Below, one piece after another: positions 33,072 through 41,699 of a stretch of 64,000 bases of DNA. The DNA comes from Ixodes scapularis (Eukaryota; Arthropoda; Arachnida; Ixodida; Ixodidae): NCBI RefSeq assembly GCF_016920785.2, contig NW_024609958.1, positions 1,922,001-1,986,000 of the forward strand. The letters are read 5' to 3'. A program made the position numbers and the translations under genes. Positions within the stretch are counted from its first letter, which is position 1; every line of letters begins with the position of its first letter. The notes under the pieces are model-generated. The model worked only from the letters and a program-made list of their open reading frames with translations. It ran no database searches and was not told the DNA's origin.

Positions 33072-33973
33072 ATGCTGCTCGTACTTTGCGCCGTGGTGCT
33101 TCTTCTACCGGCATTTCAAGTTGGTAAGTCGTTTTAGAGATATGGACATTTAACAAATATGATATTTTCTTTGTTATTTCTTTCGAAATATTTTTGCTTG
33201 TTTTAATTCTTTAAGAAATAAGAAACACCAGTGATTGGATGTCGCCGCTGCTGTCTGAACGTCGTTTGATATTGCAAGCAATGCTTTAGAACGGCAGGTG
33301 TCGGACGACTGAAAAGGTTGTAATAAGTAGTATTAATAGAGATATGACCAAAAGGAAGTCGGTGTATCGCATACCATTTAAGAGTCTCACACACGGTACA
33401 CTGCAGGACTGCCAATCTTTAATTTATTACATGGATTCAAGAAATTAGATTATCTTGATGTTGCAAATAAGGTGGTCACGACCCTCCGGGGTATTGCGGT
33501 TTGAAGCTGTACATAGGGTTAAAAAATCAGTTATGAAAAACCACATAAGTTGTAGTACTAAAACTAACAGGGATGAAGATATTCATCAATATCATTGGAT
33601 GTTTTTTGCAGATGGCCCAATTTGCAAATCTGCCATTGAAATGTTTTGTTCGATTACCTAAAATTGTTATTGTTACTAATAAAAAGGTTCAACAATAGTA
33701 AAAGTAAAATCAAATTTAATTAGGCAAACTTGTGCCTACAATATTTGAAAGAAAGGTACCAGCATTTACGTAGTGTTAACGCAAACACGCAGTGCCTGGC
33801 GTTTGCTCGTATTCCAAATACTAAAACTCACTCTAATCTTCTTGCCTACTTTTACCCTCATAACATTTTTTTTTTCAGAGGGCGAACGTTATCGTAGGGA
33901 TACTCGTGGTGCTTCCTGCTACAGAACTTTTCTTGGGGCAGTAGATATTTGGTGCGGAATAAATGGACATGGC
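33072..33973 (+). CDS. Candidate small secreted peptide, two exons seen
   Basis: Exon 1 (33072-33123) starts ATG and encodes 17 residues of a hydrophobic signal peptide (MLLVLCAVVLLLPAFQV), ending one base into a codon at a consensus donor (GTAAGT, 33124). Exon 2 (33879-33973) follows a long T tract and CAG, restores the frame, codes for 32 residues starting EGERYRRD, contains two Cys (GASCYRTF, IWCGINGHG) and ends in phase 0 at another GTAAGT donor. Matching phases, consensus splice sites and a signal peptide make this the best host-gene candidate. The remaining exon(s) are not identified; an acceptor near 34559 falls at the edge of a foldback element and is not trusted. I do not recognise the family. 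Arthropod antimicrobial and salivary peptides have this general build, but that is inference. Confidence 0.5.
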
Positions 33974-34575
33974 GTAAGTCGTAATTAGTAAGTCTTGCGA
34001 ACAATAAAATACACATCAGATATTCCAAAGCGACTTTATAGTTTTTGTATGATGCGAAGACTAATATTTTAAGACAGTTTTTACCGAAAACCTGGGTTTG
34101 ACATGAAATGTTTTAATATATTAGAAAATGCTCACAATGTCAGCAACTTAGTGTTATATGGCTTAAACATAGGGGCACATGAGGTGAAAAAACACGGCGC
34201 TTTTTAATATATCGTCGTTTCTACTGGTATCAGGTGAAGCGAGTAGTTCGACATGCTCGAAAGCGGTGGGTATTCAAGAGGTTAAAACTCCTTGACAATA
34301 AACGTCTCAAAAAATCTATTTTGAAAACTTTTTTTTTTTTTTTAGTAAAACAAAGTAAGAATTTTTAGCACGAACGAGTACCTGAGGCTTCTGGTGCTCA
34401 TTCATTTCTTAGCGCTGAGGTCACGCTTGTTCTCTCACTAGCATATTATCACATATGCCATGGTTATTTAACTGCTCACGCAATCTTAGATAATTCTATA
34501 GTGTGCTTGACAATAGCCAACGTCTCTGGTCAACTCAGACACTAATAGTCGTTTTTTATAGACACACCAAAAGAC
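33974..34575. other. Downstream of secreted-peptide exons
   Basis: Would be intron or 3' part of the candidate gene. A T-tract followed by AG near 34345 leads straight to TAA in phase 0, so it could close the protein with no added residues. Nothing else is supported. Confidence 0.3.
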
Positions 34576-34858
34576 GGCCCTGACGTCAGACAGCTGCGGT
34601 GGCGCTGCTGTCATCGTGGCACATCAACAGACATATCAGTGACGCGGATCTGGTTCCCGTGCACGCGCAGTCCCCACCTCCTGGTTTTGGCAAATTCTAA
34701 CTTGTTTGTAAAGAGGACCCACCAGCATACTGTTAAGCAATACGTTCGCGTGTGGCGTGGGCACGGAGTACGCGCAGGAACGTGACCCGCGTCAAGTAAT
34801 ACGTCTGCTCGTCCGCTGCGTCGACAGCAGCGCCACCTCAGCTGCGTGACGTCAGGCC
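34576..34858. mobile_element. Foldback MITE
   Basis: Left arm with cctgacgtca and ggtggcgctgctgtc, right arm with gacagcagcgccacc and tgacgtcagg, form an inverted pair of about 40 bp. About 280 bp, non-coding. Confidence 0.65.
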
Positions 34859-34989
34859 ACGTGCCAATGTATACACCCCTCCAAAAAAAAAAAAAATGCT
34901 TGGCCACAAAAAAAAAAAAAAAAAAAAGAAAGAACTTTTTTTGAGTCTGTTTACTAGGTTTGAGGCTAGTCTCTCACCGTTGTCCCGGC

Positions 34990-35150
34990 TTATTTTAACC
35001 GCTGTTCATTTCGACAGGCGCTGCAGCTTGCGTAGGCGAAATTTCAAATATTACTGGCGGTTCAATTCTCGCCTTTTCCCGCTATTTTTTTGCGTTTCAT
35101 TGTGTACGTATTTTTCCGATGATATTAAGAAAGCGCTGTAGCACATTACA
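34990..35150 (+). repeat. Dispersed repeat E, copy 1
   Basis: Resembles 62480-62640 in reverse orientation (shared gcgtaggcg, tggcgg, ttctcg, gtttcat.gt.c, aagaaagc). Non-coding repeat of unknown class. Confidence 0.55.
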
Positions 35151-35402
35151 AATCTGTAAACTATTTTTGGGGGTACACGCTCGACACAGTGACTGCTACT
35201 AAAATGCTTGTTTTATTTTACGATGAGTTTTAACGGCGCCGCCGTCTCAGCCAATATCTATCGACAAAGCGCTGAGCTGTCGAAAATAATTTGCGAGAGA
35301 AGATAGCCGAAAGACACGCATATTTCTCGGCCAAAATTGACGTGATTAACGACCTACACAACAGGAGTCGTGCATGAAATTTAGCGAGTGTCAGTATTCG
35401 AA
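35151..35402. other. Unassigned sequence
   Basis: No gene or repeat recognised. Confidence 0.3.
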
Positions 35403-35560
35403 CAATGCGGAGAGCATATTCGTCTGCTTCTTGCGTACGGGTTGCGATGATGTCAAAACATCGAACTTTTATTTGCTGATTAACAAAAATAGTGGGTAGA
35501 CTTCAAGCGATCTAGCATTGAGTTCTACCCACTTTCCTTTCAATCAAAGCCAATAGGAGC

Positions 35561-35930
35561 ATTATAATGCAAATGCAAAGGTGCAAGCGAGCTGGACAAG
35601 AATGACGGAATGAATCCCTGGAGAAGGGGAACAAGAGGGACAGAGGACAAACATAAATCTCCAAACACAGCTAGGTGACTGGTGAGCGACCGAAAAGCTT
35701 CACCCTTGTTGGTGTTCGACTGGTGGCAGCTGATAAAACCCGTCTGCTCTACTGACGTCTAACCCCTGGTTAGCTCAGTTGGTAGAGCGCTCCACCTGTA
35801 GTGGAGAGGTCCCGGGTTCGATACCCGGACCAGGCGGATTTTTTCGGTCGCGCACCAGTCACTTAGCCCGGTTGGAAGATTTGTGCTTGTCCTTTGTCCC
35901 TCTTGTTCCCCTTCTCCAGGGATTCATTCC
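35561..35930 (+). mobile_element. Retroposon with internal tRNA-like gene and inverted arms
   Basis: A perfect 12-bp duplication gccaataggagc (35549-35560, 35931-35942) flanks 370 bp, as expected for LINE-mediated insertion. Inside, 35607-35696 and 35841-35930 are inverted copies of each other (ggaatgaatccctggagaag / cttctccagggattcattcc), with the tRNA-like sequence between them. No poly-A tail is visible. The unit is therefore a hairpin with a Pol III promoter in its loop. A fragment of its left end also lies at 21555-21608. Confidence 0.75.
35764..35836 (+). tRNA. tRNA-like gene, anticodon uncertain
   Basis: A complete cloverleaf can be drawn: acceptor ccctggt/accaggc with 6 of 7 pairs, D arm (tagctcagttggtagagc), anticodon stem ctcca/tggag with loop cctgtag, and T arm ccggg-ttcgata-cccgg. 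A and B boxes are intact and TTTTTT at 35839-35844 could terminate Pol III. Position 33 is C instead of U, and a sixth base pair can shrink the loop, so it may not decode. It is probably a tRNA-derived promoter within the retroposon rather than a working tRNA. Confidence 0.6.
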
Positions 35931-36010
35931 GCCAATAGGAGCTCTGCATCGTTTTGACGTTACCGCAACTCCTGCGCAAGAAGCAGACGACTTGCTCTCC
36001 GCATAGATTC

Positions 36011-36790
36011 TACCATAGCCTTTTCTATAGAGGCTCTGATTGTGCGTATCACACGGTGCAGCGTTATCCGAAAGCGATCTATTAGATAAAATTATCAAAT
36101 AACACAGCCCAACAGTGTAAAAGACAGTCACACCTCGACAATCGGACGGTATCCGAGACAACCTTGTCTTAAAAAACCTTCTGAAAAAAAAAATATTTTT
36201 TTTTTCAAAACATTAAGACAATGAAACGTACACGACTTGTCTGTACCCCCTCCCAACCTGAAGAGCTGTTTTTAGAGATGATTCAGAAGGACTCTACGCG
36301 GATTATTCCTTGGAGTGAGGAGAACAGTCGTCATTAAGGATGGACAATGTTAAACATGTTAACCCGATTATTCGGCACCCATTACTCACTCAATTAACCG
36401 ATTGATTGGTCGCGTTACTTTTCAGGAATGATAGCGCCAAAAAGGGCAAGAACACAATTTGTTTAATGCTTTTTGTATTATGGTAAACGCTGCAATATGC
36501 ATTTTTAGTTGTCGATGAGCGTGTGCAGCCGAGCACATTCAAAATATGCTCACAGATGATTATTGCACCGAAAGAAAGGTTAACAGACGTTTTTTTTTTT
36601 TGGTTGTTGTTTTTTGTATTTTTTGATATCAGCGAGTCCCCTGCTTCTTCACAATCATACTTGCTTCCCTAGGCAGTTGCTTGAGAGACGTTAGACCAAA
36701 ATACACATTTTACAGCGGACCTGTTAAGGGCTAAGTTCCCCAGGATCGTGTCCGTGTATGTCGACACAAACCTACCTTGACAGCTACCGC
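36011..36790. other. Region without supported gene
   Basis: A/T homopolymers (36186-36205, 36590-36601). No domain-bearing frame. Confidence 0.3.
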
Positions 36791-36800
36791 CATATATAAG
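36791..36800 (+). promoter_or_regulatory. Possible TATA box
   Basis: catatataag lies 81 bases before the ATG at 36881, a suitable distance for a short 5' leader. Supports a transcribed unit but is not proof. Confidence 0.35.
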
Positions 36801-36880
36801 CGACGGCGGCAAACACACAACCAGTATGGTTTCCGCCATCGCTCGTAGATGGTGCCCACCTTTCCAGCTATAATAGAAGA

Positions 36881-37859
36881 ATGGATAGTGGGCGCGCTGG
36901 TGGGAATTCATCGCAGGAAACAGCGCGAGAAACAGACGACGACGAAGAAGAACCACAGAGTGTATCGAGTACAGCTCCGCTGGTCTTCCTTCTTCACGAG
37001 AGTGGAAAGGCTGTTTTTCACGACGGACACTACGTCAGAAACGAGGAAGACCTGCGATCGCTACGGCAGTTCGCCGTTTGTCACGTCGACTGTACAGGGT
37101 GAAACAAAAAGACGGCAGGCTCTTTAAATTGACCGCAAAATTCGGTTTCTTAGCCTATCACGCTACGACTTTGTGCAGCGTTGCCCACAAATGGTTAATT
37201 TTTTTTTGTAAAATTTGCAAAGAGCGAACTTACCTGAGGAAAAAGTAAAGAAAGAAAAAGGCTTAGCTCCTATGGGAACGCAGCGACGCCACCGGTCTTC
37301 AAACAACACGGCGCCGTTTCGCACGGGAGACAAGAGATGGCGCAAGCGGTCGCGACGCCAACTGCCGTTAACGAACGAGCAGACGACGCCGAGAGCCGGC
37401 CTTTCAGCAGACAAGGAACTGCAGTTCCTTGTTGTTACCGCGCCTGTTTTTGTTTCTGCGACTGTCGCCGCCTGCGGAACGCGCGCCGCTTTTGAGTCGA
37501 AAAGATCGTCTGCTAAAGACGCTGGCTCTCGGCGCCGTATGGTCGTTCGTTGGCGGCGTTCGTTGCGCCATCTCTTGTGTCCCGTGCGAAACGGCGCCGT
37601 GTTGTTCGAAGACCAGTGGCGTCGCTACGTTTCCAGAGGAGCTAAGCCTTTTTCTTTCTCTACTTTTTCCTCAGGTAAGTTCGCTCTTTGCAAATTTTAC
37701 AAACAAAAAATGCACCATCTGTGGGCAACACTGCACAAAGTCGTAGCGTGATATGTTAAGAAACCGAATTTTGCGGTCGATTTAAAGAGCCTGCCGTCTC
37801 CTTTCTCACCCTGTAGAACGATAGAACGACACTCCCGGGCTTTCCGGTTGGCCAGCTGA
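36881..37859 (+). pseudogene. Small ORF split by foldback element
   Basis: The frame from ATG 36881 runs 71 codons, with an acidic stretch (ETDDDEEEPQ) and then GKAVFHDGHYVRN and FAVCHVDC. At 37094 it meets a 719-bp foldback element. Reading across the single TA target, the frame stays open for 14 more codons and stops at 37857. The Cys and aromatic spacing loosely recalls FLYWCH zinc fingers, common in transposase-derived proteins, but the match is too weak to name. It could be a disrupted gene or a remnant of another element. Confidence 0.3.
37095..37813. mobile_element. Tc1/mariner-type foldback element (TA target)
   Basis: Ends cagggtga and tcaccctg, flanked by TA at 37093-37094 and 37814-37815. 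Long arms are inverted copies (gacggcaggctctttaaat; aatttgcaaagagcgaactt; tttcgcacggga), meeting near aaggaactgcagttcctt at 37419-37436. The 178-codon frame inside comes from the palindrome and is not a gene. Confidence 0.8.
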
Positions 37860-38100
37860 CACCTTGGCACGACGCACGGCTGGCCCAATGTGAAAGTCGG
37901 CTGCTTCGAGAGAATTGACAACTTCCGTAGAGCAACCTCAACGACGGATTACGAGGAACCGCGACGCAGCCCGTTTATGTCCACACGTCTCCAAAGCCGG
38001 CGACAGGAGCTTCCGAGGGCGTCCAAAGAGCGCACCCTAGAGTAATTGTATAGGCTCTGCTTATGTGCTCCGCAAGCGGAGCATATACAGTGACTCTAGC
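37860..38100. other. Left flank of LINE copy
   Basis: Contains the palindrome tgctccgcaagcggagca at 38067-38084, close to the LINE junction. Confidence 0.4.
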
Positions 38101-40503
38101 GGATGGATGGATGAATGGATGAATCCGGCTGAGCCCTTTGGATCGGGAGGTAGCTTACGCCACCTAGCCATTTTGTTTTACCATTTAAGCTTAGAATATT
38201 TAGATGTGAAATCTATATTCACTCCGCGCTGCAAAGAAACTGAGGCTATAAAACCCCCTTGCCATCAATTAATAAGAAAATATCTAGTTTTCTCTCGCTT
38301 TCTGCCACCATTCACTTAATCTTTACTTGGTAATCTCTACAGTCTTGAAATCCACTCTCCCTTCGCTGTCTCTAAGACCCAATGACTTTATTAAATCCAT
38401 GTTGTCTTCTGTAGGCATAAGGTGAAGCCCTTTACAGTAGATTATCAAGTGCTCAGCCGTCTCGTCCTCCTCTCCACAAGCAGTGCACACTGTATCCATT
38501 TCCTGCTACTTCGCTCTGTATGTTCTGGTTCGCAGAACACCCATCCTCGCCTCAAACAACAATGAGCTTCCCCTAGAATTGTCATAAATGCTTTCTTTGG
38601 CAATAACTGTTTTGTTTAAGATATAGCTTTCCAGAGCCGTCTTTGTCTGCATTCCGTCTAGCCACCGATCTCTTTCTGTGGCCTTAACTTTCTTCTTAAC
38701 TGAGACTTGCTCTTCCGTATCTCCACTATAGCCTAAAAACTTTCCTCTTAATTTCCTAGTGCGCTGTCTCCACTTTGTGTCTATACTCCTCATGTATAAA
38801 CAGCTGAAAACCTTTCGTGCCCATTGCTCCCCATCCATTTGCCTCATCCGATCCTCAAATTCTATCTTGCTCACCACTTTCCTGCTCTCAAATGACGTCC
38901 ATCCCATATCTCCTTGTACTCCCTGTTTTGGCGCTTTGCAATGTGCCCCCAAAGCCAGCCTACCTATACTCCGCGCTGTTTTATTTCTAGTCTCGCATGC
39001 ATTTCGAATTTCATGCATAGCACTGCGTTTCCAAAAGTCAAGCCAGGCACCATGACCCCTTCCCAAATCTCTCTCACAACCTCATACCTGTTGTAATTCC
39101 AAAGTGCTCTATTTTTCATTACAACTGCATTTCTGTTGCTTTTAACTATTATGTACTTTTCATGCTCACCGAGATATTCTGCACCATCACATATCCATAC
39201 TCCTAGATACTTGTATTTACTAGCCCTCTCAACTGTAATATTCTGTATCTTCAGCCGCTCAACTTCATCATCGTTAAAAATCATGACTGCTCATTTTCAC
39301 TACTGAATTCTAAACCTAATTCCTCTCCTTCCTTACCGCAGTTGCTCATTAATTACTGCAAATCTCTCCTGTTGTTAGCCATTAGTACGATATCATCCGC
39401 ATACATCAATCCCGGTAAGGATTGCTGAATTTTTTGGCCTAGCTTACTGTACGAAATGTAGAATCCAAGCCCACTCTTCTCTAGTCTATCCTCCGATCCT
39501 CTCAGATACAACATGAACAGCAAAGGCGATAACGGGCACCCCTGCCCAAGGCCTCGTCTTATTCCTATTTTCCCCGTCGCCTTTCCTTCCCATGTTATAA
39601 TCACCTTATTATCTTTGTAAATGTTCCTTAATAAGGCTGTTGATCCTTCATCTAGGTTTAAGCTCTTCACTATGTCCCACAGGTTCCTTTGGTTTACATT
39701 GTCATAGGCACCCTTGATATCCAGAAATGCCAGCCAGAGCTGTCTGTTTTGTTTTTGCGCTATTTCTATACACTGTGTTAGAGAAAATATATTGCCCTCC
39801 AACCTTCTTTGTTTCCGAAACCCGTTCTGTAACTCGCCCAGTATGCCCTCGCAATCTACCGATTCCTCCAATCTGTTCTTTATAATCTGCATTGGCAACC
39901 TGGAAATAACTGGTGTCATGGTTATGGGACGATAATTCCTAATATCAGAATTATCTCCCTTTCCCTTATATATCATACTCATCCTACTAAGCCTCCATTC
40001 ATCTGGAATATTTCCTTTTGTTATCGTAGTGCTCACTACCTCTCCTAGTTTTGCCTTAGATTTAGGACCCAAATTCTTCACCAGCTTGATTGGGATCCCA
40101 TCTGTGCCTGTCGACGTGCCACTAGGGACTCTTCGTTCCGCCTTTTCCCATTCTCTTTGTCCAAAATCCGCGATGTCACAAGCTGGACTGCTACTTCCTT
40201 CGGTTCTCCTATCTTCCACATGTACCCGTACCCGAAACTTCTCCTCCATCACTGCTCCTATATATCGTATCGCATCATCTCCCTCCAATTGATCTCCCTG
40301 ATCCGAGAGTATGAACCTCTGTCTAGCCTGCGTCGTTTCACCGAGTGAGTTCAAGTGCTTCCAAAACTTCTTCGCTGCGTTTCTATCTTTCTTGCTTACC
40401 CATTACTGAACTATTCCTCACCCTTTCTCTGAATTTTCGCATTGATCAAACTGGATGCCTCTCGGCGACCATGTTATAAAAGTGTCCAATTTTCTTTTTA
40501 CTA
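38101..40503 (-). pseudogene. 5'-truncated LINE copy (same family as 55.5-60.4 kb)
   Basis: The minus strand carries ORF2 from the end of the endonuclease-RT linker onward. Frame 40354-39353 has the RT core: FLDIKGAYDNV (catalytic Asp), RRGLGQGCPLSPLLF and LMYADDIVLMA. Frames 39284-38964 and 39066-38506 carry the thumb and C-terminal parts, in two further frames. Near 38490 a C-X2-C-X8-H-X4-C zinc knuckle follows. The 3' end is a GGATGG-type simple repeat (38101-38125 on the plus strand). It breaks off at about 40503, whereas the other copy continues upstream, a typical 5' truncation by incomplete reverse transcription. Frameshifts make it inactive. Confidence 0.88.
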
Positions 40504-40842
40504 GCGCACCCGGCGCACCCTTGATACTCTGCTCCGCTTGCGGAGCAGAGTACCGCAATGGTGCCATTCTGGAGCCAAGCACTGCGGGAAGCCACGGTCG
40601 GTTTCGGCAAGGGCACGAAGGCGCAGACGCGTGGCGGCGTGCTGCGGCGTGCCGCGGCGCGCTGCGGAAGGAAAATAGTGCGGCGTGCGGCGACGAGCCG
40701 CGCATGCGCCGTGATCGTTGCCCCGTCGTTTCCTGTGTCTCGCAAAAAGCGCACCCGCGTACGCACTCGCGGGTCCCACGGGTCGCGTGTGAAGTGAAGT
40801 CGTCAAGTCGCTGTTGCTGGGACGCAGATAGTCTTAAGGGCC
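40504..40842. other. GC-rich flank between two LINE copies
   Basis: Contains tgctccgcttgcggagca (40528-40545), a palindrome like the one at 38067. Frames on several registers are open because of GC richness; no domain is recognised. Confidence 0.35.
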
Positions 40843-41408
40843 GGCAGGGCATTAAACTTCATTCAGCGAAATTTAAAATGTTCCGAAACAAACTTGAAGA
40901 AAACGGCATATCTGACATGTGTTAGACCAATTCTAGAATATGCATGTGTTGTATGGGACCCTGCGCAGAAGTATCTAATTGAAAAACTAGAAAAAATTCA
41001 AAATAGGGCAGCGAGGTTTGTTCTGGGACGATATGGGCAAAAGGATAGTTGTACTGACATGAAAAGAGAATTAAATTGGGAATTACTCTCAGCCCGACGG
41101 AACAAATTAAAACTGAAATTTTTGTTTTCAATATTTAATGGTCGACTGGGCATTAACAAAGACGATTACCTAAAGCAACCGCACTATATTTCAAGCCGGA
41201 CCGATCACTGTTTTAAAATACGAGAATACCGTGCCAGAACAAACTTGTACGCTAATTCTTTTTTTGTCAAGACCATCCAACAATGGAACAAGCTGTCGGA
41301 GGAACAAGTGTGCTCCGCAACCGAAGAATTGTTTTTTTCACGTTTGTAACCCCCCTGCAGTAACGCCTTCGGGCAATGCGGGGTAACTTATGAATAAAGT
41401 ATAAATAA
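40843..41408 (+). pseudogene. 5'-truncated CR1/L2-type LINE 3' end
   Basis: The frame from about 40852 to 41349 is the C-terminal part of ORF2 (CVRPILEYACVVWDP; KLEKIQNRAARFV; then TIQQWNKL), which follows the RT domain in CR1/Jockey-group LINEs. Start is lost by truncation; the ATG at 40894 is internal. After TAA, a hairpin ccttcgggcaa and aataaagtataaataaa form the 3' tail. Opposite orientation to the neighbouring LINEs. Confidence 0.82.
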
Positions 41409-41579
41409 AGCGTCGTGAGCCCGCTGTCCGCCCAACTTTTGGAAGACCCTTCCCCTCGAGCGATCGCAAGAAGCAAAATAACTCAGGCCTGCTTATTTTC
41501 CTCTTGTGTTTAATCGAAGAGCAAGTGCCGCTGCTCAGCCTCTGACTTAATTTTTTTTTTTTTTTTTCAGCGGACAGTT
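41409..41579. other. Spacer with T homopolymer
   Basis: A T tract (41551-41569) followed by cag looks like a splice acceptor but has no exon to serve; it may be a poly-A remnant on the minus strand. Confidence 0.3.
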
Positions 41580-41699
41580 TATTTATTTATTTATTTATTT
41601 TACCCTCAGGGCATGAGCATTACAGAGGGGGAAGTGGTTGCATGAGTTAAAAAAAAAAAACACAGACACAGATACACAGGGAAATACAATCAGTGAAGT

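Larger units (their letters stand above)
35403..36010. mobile_element. Foldback MITE, family F copy 2, split
   Basis: Left arm (atgcggagagca, tcgtctgcttcttgcg) and right arm (cgcaagaagcagacga, gctctccgcat) are inverted. It resembles 18115-18326. A 370-bp retroposon is inserted at 35561-35930; without it the element is about 226 bp, the size of copy 1. Confidence 0.75.

Noticed and set aside
34555..34640. Third exon of the secreted-peptide gene after an AG at about 34560
   Set aside because: The would-be exon is largely the arm of a foldback element and the acceptor is weak.
37215..37751. 178-codon frame as a gene
   Set aside because: It lies within the two inverted arms of a foldback element and mirrors itself.
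41540..41575. Splice acceptor (T tract plus CAG)
   Set aside because: It sits at a LINE tail; no exon follows.
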